Made by a program: the position numbers and the translations under genes | The notes under the pieces: model-generated | Told to the model about the DNA's origin: nothing | Database searches by the model: none | Seen by the model: only the letters and a program-made list of their open reading frames with translations | Source: Cotesia glomerata | Taxonomy: Eukaryota; Arthropoda; Insecta; Hymenoptera; Braconidae | Assembly (NCBI RefSeq): GCF_020080835.1 | Contig: NC_058162.1 | Span: forward strand, 6,401,323 to 6,465,322 | DNA: 64,000 bases | Direction of reading: 5' to 3' | In this document: piece by piece, positions 1 to 12,000 of the stretch | How positions within the stretch are numbered: position 1 is the first letter of the stretch | How the letters are laid out: each line of letters opens with the position of its first letter

Positions 1-302
1 TTATTCATTATTTATTTTTAAAAAATTATTTATCAGTGTAATTTGTCATTAGTAATAACTAATGGCTCTAATATTATTTGAAAAATTATCTGAAAAATTT
101 TTTATTTTTGGAAATATTTTTGTGATTATTTATTTTAAGATACACTGATAAAAATTAATTTTAAATTAAATATTTTAATTTTTTCGTTAAAAAAATAGTT
201 TTCAAAGAATGGAATTTTATGAAAAAAAATAAATAAGTTGAATTTTTTTTCAGAGCACAATAAAGGGGAATAAACTATAAAAAGTTGAAACAAGTTACAA
301 AA

Positions 303-3300
303 ATGAAGAAGCAAGTTGCTCATGTCTTGCTTGGTACTCTATATTTAGCGAGCATCTACACGGTCCAGGCTGGTGAGTTTATATATTTAATTTAATATAT
401 ATCATATTCTTGTTATATTATTATATTATCTTAACGTTTTTTTAAATTACAAGTAATTCATACCCATTTTATCAATAAATTGCTATTACAACTTTGGAGT
501 TGTAATTAAGAAAGAAAAAAAAAATGTGGTATAAATTTATAATTATTTTTTATTGAGATTAAAATTTCAAGGCCGTAAATTATTTATGGAAATAAAATCA
601 ATTGAATATTTACTTTTGATATTTAGAAATCTATTGTAATAATTTATGTAATTTTAATTGGAGTCTTAAATATATTTTAATTTTATAAAATTTATATACT
701 ACTGTAAAAAATAAGTCTTTTTATTTAATTCTAAGACACTTCATTTGTAATTATAAATTTACATGAATATTTTTACAAATAATTAATAATTTTATATAAT
801 ATTATGTATAAAATAAACAATTACAGACAATGATTTCGAAATAACGAAGTATTATCTAAATAATCTAGAAAATTAAACACTGGAATTTTTTTTATCTTAT
901 CACAAACGGTGCTCGTTTTCATAAAACAAATCTCAAAATAATTAACCATCATTTATATTAAAAAAAAAACACGTCTTAATTAAAGTACTTGTTCAGTTTA
1001 ATTCATATCTATAAATTTAAATTGTAAACACTGGATCACTATGTACTATTCGTAGTGTAATAATTTAATATCCAATTTATTTTAATATAATTATGTATAA
1101 ATAGCAGTACAAAGCTCGTGAATGAGTCATAGTTAAAGAGATGTATTGTCATCACTCGTTCTTGGCTCATTAAATGGCATCATGTTTACCCGTAACAAGC
1201 TATAGTTTAATTAAAATTTATTGTCTTAATGGAATTAAACATGCTCTATATTATTTTCAATTATATTTTACCTTTGTCAAGGAAATGAGTTTTAGTGTTT
1301 GTAAACATTGTTATCGATAAATTTTGAGGACAAATTTTCTAACAACTAAAATATTTATTATTAATTAATATTAATAAAATCCTTGAATTTAAAAATCGAG
1401 TTACTATTTGCGTACTCAAAAGTTATCAAACTGCAAACACAGATTATTTTTATATGGTACAGTGATAAGAACAATTGATATTATTATTTTGATAAAATTT
1501 GATTGATATGTAATAAATTTTTTTATTTTTTCTCCAGTTAATTACAGCGGACCGAGAGAAGTACTTGAAAACCAGCCATGGAGTATAGTCTGCACGGGGC
1601 TGAAAGCTGGCGAGAAAATAATATGGACAAGAAACGGGCAACAGTTTGAAGAATTATCAACCGGCGATATTCGAGTATTTAAACCGGAAAAAGGAGTCAG
1701 TGAATTAAAGTCCGACCATGCTACTGAATTGCACGAGGGAAGCTACAAATGTACCCCGAATAGCAATGAATCCTTCCATCTTACAGTTAAAACTGGTAAA
1801 AATATATTGTACTTAACGCTAGATTTATTGTATTGGATTTTTATTGTGATTAACAGTACTTCTGCGTTCTGGTTATTTTTTATTTTTCATTTTATTTTAT
1901 TTTATTTCTATTTTAAGTTACAAAAATCAAAGTCTTGACGAAGGATGACGTACCGTTGAAGCTCGAATGCGAGAACCATACAGCTGGTGAAAAAGTCGAC
2001 TGGCTGAAAGAAGGAGTTCCTGTTAGCGAAAAATTCGCTGAAAAAGAAGAGTGGGTTAAGGTGACCGATGGAGTGCTTACTTTCTTTAAAAGTGATCATG
2101 AACTTCACGGAAATTACACTTGTAATACTACTGCCAATGTTAGTTCTACATCATTCTTCAGAGTTGTTCGTAAGTTATCATTTATTTATTTCTATTAATT
2201 TAAGAAAAGATAAATTTTTGAGTTTAGAGTAATGTTATTTTTTTTTACATTAATAAAATCATTGATTTTTTTTATTAAATTAAAACTCTGAAATTTTTTA
2301 ATTTTTTAAAATTGATTGATTACATGAAAAAAAAAAAATAATGAGTAGTAATTGCTTTGATGCGGTAGCTTTTGAACTAATCAATTAATGTACTTTGAAG
2401 CGGCCGATTATAATAATAATTATTATTATTATAAAAATATTCAATAAATTAACCCATGTAAAAAATTTGTAGAATTCCGCAGGTGATCCGCTAAATATCA
2501 TGTGAAAATCATATTTTTGTACAAATATGAATTCCAAATGAATATTCAAAGATAGTATAGAAATATAGTTCTAGTGATAGATTGTATGAAAAATTTTATT
2601 AGAACATCATTCAATTTCAGAACATATTTACTGGTCTTATTACAAAAAATTATTATTATTATTATTATTATTATCATTGTAACAAAATTTATAAAAATAT
2701 GTTTCTGTGATTAAAACGAAAACTGTGTTGTAAATTGTAAGAACAGTAGCTTATAATTATAATTATAAAAAATTTATAAAAATTTGTTTCTGTGATTATA
2801 AGAACTGTGTTTTACATTGTAAGAATAGTAGCTTTTATGCAATAATAAGACCATTTCAGTCAATCCGTTCTATGTTTCCGTATTGTGAAATCAAAAATTT
2901 AATGAATTTGTGTGTCGAGTCATCCGAATTATTAACATAATAGCAAAAATTAATAATTTGATTACTGTATGTTTTGTCATAAGTTATAAGAAATGATACT
3001 GAGGAGAAACCTGAAACATTTTTTGTAATAGGACTTGTAAATACGTTCTGAAATTGAATGATGTTCTAATTAAATTTTTCATACAATCTATCACTAGAAC
3101 TATATTTTTATACTATCTTTGTATATTCATCCGAAATTCATTTGGAATTTAAATTTTTGTCAAAATATGACTTCCACATGATATTCAGAGTATCACCTGC
3201 GGAATTCTGCAACTTTTTTACACGGGTAATCATTGAAAAAAAAAAATGTAAAATACTGGAAAGTCGAACGCGCTCTGCGTGCTTCTGTCAAAATGTTTAT

Positions 3301-6300
3301 CTATACTAATAAATGGAGAGCCGGTTTTTTTGTCCGGTTATACTGCGAAAACTACTGAACCGATCGGAATAATACTTATACCATAAGATGCAACGTGTTT
3401 CGGAGAAGGTTTTAGTATATGATATGTTGGTGATTACTTATCCGGAACCTATATTTTTTTGACTTAAAAATAATGAATTTTTATTGTAACTAAATTTATT
3501 CTATTCGATTGTCATTTGTTTAAAATAAATTTTAATTCTATTAGTTATGTTTATATACTAGCCAGATTTCTTCATTTATGAGACCTGTAATTTCTTTAAC
3601 TGAAACTTTCAATGCTTATTAGAAATTTTTTTTTTCATATCAATTTTTATTCATTTTTGTGAGAAAGACACGGGAATGTTATAACGATTGCACATTGAAA
3701 GTTACAATGAATATTAGCTAGAATAATTACATGGATAAAAGGTGCATGCCAATTCGATAGAATTGGGAATCTGTGCAAGTCAAAACAATACTCTAATTAA
3801 ATTTCAAGTCTAGATCTAAAAATTCAATTCCATAAAACGCCCAGTGGAGCGGGCGAGTAACAGCTAGTTATCGATAATTTAATTAATCAATATTTTTACA
3901 AATTTAACTCATTAATATTTAACCGTAGTCATCATAGTAATGAAAAGTGACAACAATAAAAACGTCACATCGACTTTTTAATGAAGTATCAAACGAATAA
4001 TCAAATAAAACTAAAGTATATATTTATTGATTTTCCAGCGAAACCAACAGCAATTTTACAAAAATCAGTGAGCGTAGTGGAGGGTGAAAAGCTGACTATA
4101 ATTTGCAAGGGGAATCATCATCCTGGAATAAAAATAATGTGGGAGTTTGCTGGTAAAACTTACAACAATAGCGAGGGCCGTGTTAAGTTGTTGACTGACG
4201 AAGAGCGAGGAATTAATCGTGCAGTACTAAACGTTGAGAACATCGAAATGAACGATCGCGGGAACGTCACTTGTACAGTCGCTTATGACTGGAACGACAC
4301 TGCTAACCACATGAACAGCACGGTATCATTACTCCGAGTGAAAGATAAATTAGCAGCTCTATGGCCATTCCTCGGAATCTGTGCTGAAGTCGTCGTCCTC
4401 TGTGCCATTATTCTCATTTACGAAAAAAAACGTAATAAATCAGAACTCGAAGAGTCTGATACTGACCAAAGTCCTGATACGTAAGTTTTTTTTTTCCTTA
4501 CAATTCACAATTTTATTAACTACTCTTATACTCTATACTATCTCTTACTCTTACTCTTACTCTGTATTATCCTGCACCAAATAACTCGTTAATTATTAAA
4601 GAGATTTATTTTAATACATACAAAATTATTTTATTAACTTAATATACAACAGCTGGTTTAATTATATTATTTAAAGTATCCTAATGCTTATATAATTGCA
4701 TTTTAATAAGTATTTATGGTTACCGCTATACATATTATTTAAAAAGCTTACTTGCACGTTTAGGTCCTTAAGCACCTGAGACCTCGTCCTTTACTTTTTC
4801 TTCTGGCAAGAGATTTATTGGCGCAACTAAATCAATTCTCATATATTTTATTGTAATTAACTTAGAGTACTATTCAGGTATTGATTTATTACTTTCAACA
4901 CTAACACCTACTATTTTTTTCTTCTCGATAAAGTAATTTCAAATAAATTTTAAGGTAAATGACCCGTCGGCTTCTTTATCGGCCAATTTAGGTACCATTG
5001 TGTTAAATCGGCTTTGCTGTGACAAATAATACTTGAAATATTGCAAAACGAAATATAAATTTCAGTATCAACAGTAAAATATCTTTAAAAGTTTTATTAT
5101 AAAAAAAATTTTTTTCCTTTGTCCTACTATGAACAAATAAATTCTTACAGTCAACGCTCTCTGTATTTGACTCGCCCGTACAGGACCATTCTCTGTATTT
5201 GACTCGTCCTTGTCCATAAGAGCTGTGTAAAATCGTCAAATACAGAGGAAGAATGTGGTCAAATACAGAGAGCGGTCAAATACAGAGAGGTCCAATACAA
5301 AGAGCGTTGACTGTATACAGCTCCACCTACTTTTTAATAAATCAAATAATTTTGAAATATAAAAGGCAATTCATTAATTACGTAAGGACAATTTTGGGGA
5401 CTTTTAACCTCCCCCCCCCTACCTTATGTAAGTATACGTAAGATTTTTCAAACCCCCATCCCCTTTCTTACGTAAGGTTCTTGATCTTCTAAATAATAAA
5501 AATACGATAATACACGGAAAGAACAAGATGACACTGATATCATCCCAGATTATACTCAGTGATATCTGTGGTGAAAAAAAATTCAGGTAGTAGCTAAAAA
5601 AATCCAGATTATACTGCGTGATATCTGGATTATACTCATTGTAATCTGGATTATACTAGCTACTATCTGAAATTTTTTTTCACTCAGTATAATCTGGGAT
5701 GATATCCAGTGTCATCTTGTTCTTTCCGTGTACAGGGAAAAATGTACTATAATTTTTTCTATAGAACCAAACATGGATAACAATAAAAACATAAAATTTT
5801 AAGGAGATCCACGTAAAGTAGTAAAATTTTTAAAACTTCTTAAAAATTTCTAAATTTAATCTACGTAGCCTAATAATTAATAAAAAAAATTAAAAAACAG
5901 TAGGTTTCCGGGATATTTAATCAAATAATTAACTTTGAAAATTGTAATTTTTACATTAGGTGAATGGAGATTCCACCAGCCGTGTATTTGGTTAAGAATT
6001 TAATGCAATTAACGATTAAAAAAATTTTATTTTCATTGAATTTGATTGAAAAAATAATAAGCTAAAGATTAAAACAATAAAAAAGTAGCTTTCCGAACGT
6101 AGTACGGAGATATTTTATGTTTTTTATGAAAAATTACAAGGAACTTCCGTTCTTTAAAATCTTGTATTTGACTTGGCAACACCGCTTGCACAGTTACTCG
6201 GCGCATAAGTAACTGCGGTGTTGTCAAGTGTATACCGGTAATTCAGAATGCAATATTTTTTATTATTCAATTAAATGTTAATAATTATTTAATGAGTAAA

Positions 6301-7139
6301 TTATTCGGAAATTTTCTCAAAAATGTTATTAATTAATTTAAAAATTAATTTTAAGATGCATAACAAAAGTATTTCTACGTATTATTTTTTTATAGACATT
6401 CTTTACACTAGAAGAGTACTTGGATCTCCTTAATAAGTTATTTTTTTTTCAATAAGCAATAAAAATTATTTAAATAAAATAAAAATTTGGCTGTACGCTT
6501 TAAAATTAAAAAAACTATTTGGAATCTATAGTGGAATTAGATTTTTAATATTGAATTTTGATTCACGAAATATTACATAAGAATGAATTTTCCTCTCTCC
6601 CCCCTCCTCCTCATCACCCTTACGTAATTAATAAATGGCCCCTAATCGCCCTACAATTTTATATTAAAAAAAAAAATTAAAGGAAATATCAAAAAAAGTA
6701 CAGCAAAATTAGAATTGTACTATTTTTTAGAGTTATAAAAATATTACTGACAGTATTTATCAATTAGCAAGTCAATCAAAATAAATAAATAAATTTCAAG
6801 ATGAGAATGATGATTCAAAATGGCGGACTTGGTCGTTTGAATTTATTTTCGGAATTTCATTTAAATGCTAATTGATAAGAATAACTACTAGTTTAGTCTT
6901 TTAATTAATATTTAAATTAACTTTGAATTTTATGAAGAAATAAATCTTTATTTCTTCTTTAATTATATTTTATTTTTAAAAAATTTCTGCCGATAGAGGT
7001 CACTTATCTTAGCTATTGATAACTAATATATTTACCGAAATTATAATCATAATTTATTATTTTTTTTTTCTTTTTTTTTTATTAATCAAACAGCAAGCCA
7101 ACACCCAACAAGGACTCTGATGTGAGACAGAGAAAGTAA
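303..7139 (+). CDS. Bsg: Basigin (CD147-type Ig membrane glycoprotein), five coding exons
   Basis: Coding exons 303-372, 1538-1795, 1918-2169, 4039-4480, 7094-7139 (1068 nt, 355 aa). An acceptor at 251-253 opens the exon holding the start, so a 5' UTR exon lies left of the window. Residues 1-23 are a signal peptide. Three Ig-like modules follow, one per exon, each with paired Cys and a Trp (for example IVC...IIW and GSYKC in the first, LEC...VDW and GNYTC in the second, IIC...IMW and GNVTC in the third). The TM helix at about 298-321 carries the basigin hallmark Glu (GICAEVVVL) and is followed by IYEKKRNK; the tail ends SDVRQRK. Basigins are cell-surface chaperones of monocarboxylate transporters and act in cell adhesion. 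The first two Ig exons are phase 1-1, so either can be skipped in frame, as expected for short two-Ig forms. Identification is firm; the acceptor at 1917 is pyrimidine-poor next to the AG. Confidence 0.93.
373..1537 (+). other. Bsg intron 1 (coding), no gene seen
   Basis: AT-rich sequence between the signal-peptide exon and the first Ig exon. I see no exon, RNA gene or clear repeat. To its left, near 31-40 and 141-155, lie two ends reading TATCAGTGTA and TACACTGATAAAA, matching the terminal repeats of the TACACTGA element family described at 25353. Confidence 0.6.
2450..3230. mobile_element. Fold-back DNA element with about 150-bp inverted arms
   Basis: The left arm (about 2450-2625) and right arm (about 3050-3230) are reverse complements with few mismatches; both carry GAATTCCGCAGGTGAT-type sequence at the outer end and a shared stretch around CTATCACTAGAACTATA. 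The 420-bp centre contains two imperfect direct copies of a block around TTTCTGTGATTA...GAACTGTGTT (2686-2755 and 2767-2836). No transposase ORF. A non-autonomous TIR or fold-back transposon inside Bsg intron 3. Confidence 0.75.
3300..3867 (+). mobile_element. Non-autonomous Helitron candidate
   Basis: Begins TCTATACTAATAAATGG directly after an A and ends CTAG directly before a T, the Helitron rule of 5'-TC, 3'-CTRR, inserted between A and T. A short GC hairpin (CGCCC...GGGCG) sits just before the last 12 bases, as Helitrons require. The internal text (ACTGCGAAAACTACTGAACCG) is of a kind common in insect Helitrons. No coding capacity. There is no target duplication to see, as expected. Confidence 0.7.
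5146..5316. mobile_element. Short TA-flanked MITE, inverted repeats TACAGTCAACGCTC
   Basis: The ends TACAGTCAACGC and GCGTTGACTGTA are perfect inverted repeats with outer TA dinucleotides, suggesting Tc1/mariner-type insertion. Inside, the motif CTCTGTATTTGAC occurs twice on the left and its complement three times on the right, so the whole 171 bp folds into a hairpin. Confidence 0.7.
5364..6650. mobile_element. TIR element with TTAATTACGTAAGG ends
   Basis: Left end around 5366-5390 (GGCAATTCATTAATTACGTAAGG, read with one break) matches the reverse complement of 6622-6648 (GGCCATTTATTAATTACGTAAGG) at about 20 positions, each followed inward by a G/C-run tract (5410-5420 C-run; 6590-6605 C-run). 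The span carries no transposase ORF and hosts the MITE at 5511-5732. A degenerate non-autonomous element is the best reading, but the internal part shows no other internal symmetry. Confidence 0.5.
5511..5732. mobile_element. Palindromic MITE, TACACGGAAAGAACAAG family, copy 1
   Basis: Ends TACACGGAAAGAACAAGATG and its complement form inverted repeats with a TA at each edge. The interior is built from repeated AGATTATACT / AGTATAATCT blocks plus GATATC-containing words. A second copy in the opposite orientation lies at 39603-39826. Confidence 0.85.
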
Positions 7140-9048
7140 GCAGCGGAAATCTAAAGTAATGTTAACAAAATTTTTAGAAAGCAGTGTGTTAAGGCTCCAT
7201 ATAATATTAAAGACGAGAATCAGTGTGAGGATGTTGCATAGTGCTAATTCACTCTTAAATAACAATCAATTACTAAATAAATAAATAAACAAAATAAAAA
7301 TAATTTAGGATGATGAAAAAAGGCAGGAAATCGCCGTAACTTCTTGCTGCTGTTACATTATAATTAATTTCAAAAAATGAAATTTTTGAGTCAACAATTA
7401 TGATAATGTTAGTTAATTAATTGCACACGAGTGTGCCTTGCTCGAGGATCCATTTCTCCTTCGCGCAGTAATTTTCTTCCATTGTGAAGAATAATAATTT
7501 AATTAAATAAAAAGAAGAAAAGAAAATATTAATAAAAAAGTATTTCATATGATTCATGCATTTTTAATACAATTGCAGTGGAGAAAATAAAATTAAGTGC
7601 ACCATTAATTTTATTTAAAATATGTCGAAAATATTCACTCTGTGCACGATAATTATTATTATTATTATTAATACTATCATTGTTATGTGTATTTGCAAGT
7701 TTATCAATCCAAGACTCAGAAAGATATTTTCTAAAATAAGTTCAAACTTTTTTTAGAATTATAAACAATCAGCCATATTCATGTATTTCTTTATTGTCGT
7801 AGACAATAATATTATTGAATCATTATCAATTATAATTAATTATTAATTTAGTTTATTTTAGTTGTTAAAAATGAAAAGAATAAACTAATAATTATAGAAG
7901 AAATAAATCTTGAACATTATGAACCATTAATTATAAATTTACTCATTATGTTTAGATAGTAGTTATGAAGAAATAACATATAATACGTATGATGAAATAT
8001 TTTAATAATAATAATAATAATAATAATATTAAAATTAATTTGTTAATAATAATAGAATGTCTAAAAAAGTTACTCGATACTTATTAAATTAAGATGCTTA
8101 TTAATATTTTAGTTTTGTCTTCCTACATGTAAAGAAGAAATAATTGTTGAGCTAATGAATAATTACAAGTATTTTATTGCACGTTGATAAATGCCATAGA
8201 TAAATTGGTGCATTTACAAATGTCTTATTTTATTTTTTGAATATGAACATAAACATTATTAATATTAATAATAATAATAAACAATATAATCTACTTAACT
8301 TAAGAAAATTATTGCGTTAATTCAAGCAACTTTTAAATAAAGGATTCTTAAGACCGAACGTTATTAAACGAAATATTTTATTGCTTTTTTTTTAGTGTCA
8401 GTATTACTATTGATTCTTTAACTAGTCTCTTTGGCGGAGAGTATTCGTTTTGGTTTAATTTTTTTCGAAATAATTTCAATTGAGAACAAATTTTTTTTCA
8501 ATGGATAATACTTATATTTATATATAAATGCGTGATAAATATTTACACATTATCGTATGTATTGAATATCGATATCTCTAATTTAAATCTTTCAAAATAC
8601 ATGTTAAATTCTATCTCAATGTATGAGTGCAATTTTCAACATTCATTTGTAAAATTTGATATTTTTATGATAAATTTCAAAAATACGAACTATGTAAGAT
8701 AGTTACAAATTAAATTTGTGTCTAGAATATAAACATATAAGTAAATTAAAATACTTAAAATAGAAATATCGATACACTAAAAATAACATAAAAGTTTCTC
8801 ATTTACACAATTAACAAAAAATTAGCACCATATCTATACAAATAAAATTTAAAAAAAAGAACAATTTAAAAATTACACTAGTGAATTTTTAATTATTATC
8901 TCGATCTTCTTATTTCTAATCCACAAAATAAGAAAATCATTAAATAAAAATTATGTACAAAAGCCGAATTATTTCTCAATATAAAAGTCAATTAAAAAAT
9001 GATAAGTAAAAAATAAATAAAAATAATAAGTCGAAATACTGGGATAGC
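7140..9048. other. Convergent 3' regions of Bsg and the DOMON gene
   Basis: No ORF of note. Presumed Bsg 3' UTR with AATAAA-like words near 7276-7300, several trinucleotide runs (AAT/ATT) near 7655 and 8010, then the 3' UTR of the minus-strand gene. The word AGAAGAAATA recurs here (about 7897, 7966, 8132). Confidence 0.5.
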
Positions 9049-12000
9049 TTATTTAGGTTTTTGATTTCCATAATCAACGTAAACGCGAACAACTTCCCCG
9101 CTGTATTTACGTTGACTGGGCATGAAATAAAAGTCGGGCTGTTGGCCCGAGGATTGTGAGTTCCCATTACCATGACTCTTGGAACGATTATTTCTGCGAT
9201 CTTGGGTGTAGTAACTCAGCTGCGGTGGAGGCGACGGCTGTCTAGGCCCAGGGGCTCGAGGCAAACTATAAGTCGCTCGTGGTGTAGATGACATCTGATG
9301 GCTGTGATGGTGATTATTTGAGTAGTTATGATTATGGTTGTTATTATTGTGCCCGTTGGAACTGCTCAATCGATGTTTTTCCATCATATTTTTTCCAGGC
9401 ATCGTTATTGCGCCGTCTGTTACGTCTCGCGTTCTCGGAGGATTTGATACCGGAGGCGGTGGTACTTTTTCTTCAGTCTCAAAGGCTTCAAAACCGAAAT
9501 TTGTTTTGGCACCAGTTGAATAATCTTTCCACATATTATTCGTGATCAAACGTTCCTGCTGCAACAATAAATAGAAAATATATATTTTTTTTTTTTACTT
9601 TACTATAAGTAATTATTGAAAAAAGTCCGATAGCTGTCTTGCCTTCTTTTTCAATAATTTATAAAATGTCTTATCAACATTTATTTTTTTTTTTAATTTT
9701 AGTTTAGAGATATTTTTTTCAATTGAAAGTTTTTCTATTAAAAATAGCTTCTAACAATTGATAATTTAGAAAGTAATCGAGTTGCGGTTGACTTATCAGA
9801 CTAATAACATTTCTATAATATTAAATTTTATAAAATAATCTTTAAAAATTTATAATTTCATAATTAAACTGATTCTATTTTGATAAATTAATTAAAAAAA
9901 TTTTATTTTTATCAATTAATAAAAATTCTAAATTCTAATAAATTTAATTAACTATTTATTACTTGTTTTTCTTTTTGAAATTTTTTTATAAATTGTGATT
10001 TGTCTGTTTTTTTTATTAGGAGTCAAAATTTTCTCCTTTGTATTAATTTAATTACTGAAATTTTATAAGTTTAAAAGTTTTTACCAAAGTAACCTACAAA
10101 TTTTTTTATTTAAAAAGAATTTTTTTTCAGTACTTCAAAATTTGTAGAAATTATATCATTAAAGATTTTGAAATTTCTAATATTTATTTTTCATAATATT
10201 ACTAATCAAACTAGTTGTAACGCAAATAGTCGTGTTCAAATTTTGATGCGCGCGCATCCGCCATTTCATACAACTGTAGACGCCATCTTGTCAACCATAA
10301 ACGCGAAACTTGTTTTTATTATATTTTTCATAGAAAAAATGATTTACTCAAACAGACAGTTATTGAACCTTGAAAAAATGAATATTAAATTAATAAATAA
10401 CATAAAAACATAACAATAATTAGTAAAAAGACATGAAAAGAAAACCGAGAAAAATAAAAAGGGGAAGAAAAGAGTTAAAAGCTCATAGCGAGTACCTGAA
10501 GGAAATGAAAGCAATAACTCGTTAGATATGTGGCCTATAAATTTAATACGGGACAGTTCGATGCATATTTGATGATGTATATTGATGATTAGGTCGAGGC
10601 TGTTGTCGATGACGATGATGATGATGATAATGATGGTTATGATGATCATTGTAGTGATGTGATCGCATCATCACGGATGTACCATTAATTGGATCAGCCA
10701 GGGTAGAAGAAGAGACCAAAGGCAGTGAGTACACCCTCTAATACAATACCAGCGGTAGTCAGGAAGAGCGCGGGTCATGCAACAACAACAAGCAAAGCAA
10801 TACAATCGATTTCAAGTTTATTAATAATGCCGTTTCAAATTATGTAAACCTCAGTCAAGGGTACTCCAGAGTAATTATTTAGTAGAAAAAACAACGGTTG
10901 AAATATTTTAAATTCATAAATTTATGCACCGTAAATTTTAATTTTTTTTTCTATCTTTAATTAAAAAAAACATCGAGTGGTGTTTACATTTACATTAAAA
11001 TAATTGCAAATTTTCGAGCATCAGACGGCGCCCTCGAGACGTGATATGAAAAAATATTTTCATTTATTTATAAAACCCTTTGATGGAAATATTCTGAAAG
11101 GCATTTGAGCATCGGAAGCTTTTAAGCCGTGACTTTCATTTTATAGTCAGGAAACTTGATCAATTATTTAAATGTAAATTTTTTTATATTACTTTATGCT
11201 TTTAATACCGAGACTCTGCAGGGTATGAATTTTGTCTTTTATTATTATTATTGTTTTTATTTTTTTATTGTACTACGTAACGGTTCAAATAATTTTAATT
11301 ATATTATTAATTTAAAAAAACCCGCAAAGTTTTAATTAATTTATTAATTATAAAGCTACGAGTATGAAAATATTGAAGGTGTGGAAAAAACAGCAAGTGC
11401 CCAAGTTACTAATTGTTATTCGTTTGTAACAATAATAACGGTATTTAATTAGTTACAGAATAATTAATTAAAGTGAATACACCAATGGAAATTTTTTTCG
11501 AAATATAATCTACAGAATAATTTTAATAATTAAAAATATTTATTTATAAATAATAAATAATTTTTAATTAAATTAATAGCAATTGAAAATCTTGAAGAAA
11601 TTTATTGTTCAAACAATTACTTTAAAAATCCTCGAATAGTAAAAAAATAAATTCTAGGAGTCGAGTTATTATCTTAAATGAAATATTTATACAATATATT
11701 AAAAACTTAATCCACTTGTTTCAATCTCTAAAGTAACGTTTCATTCGTAGCCAACTTTTTTACTATTCGAGGTGCTTTTAAATTCTTTATATAAATATTA
11801 GCCATTAAAGTTATTGATTACTTTCTACTGTTCAAATATTGGTTATTCACCCTAACTAAACAAAAAATTCAATACAACTGTTTACCTTAGTCATTCTCTT
11901 CCGAGTGGCTTTGTAGAGCGTACAACTAGCTTGTAACAATGCTAATGCCACCATAGCAGCTATACACCCAATGACGACATAAAGTTTTGTTGTCCCAAGT

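Noticed and set aside
9288..9545. Plus-strand ORFs over the last DOMON-gene exon
   Set aside because: Antisense shadows of a well-supported coding exon.
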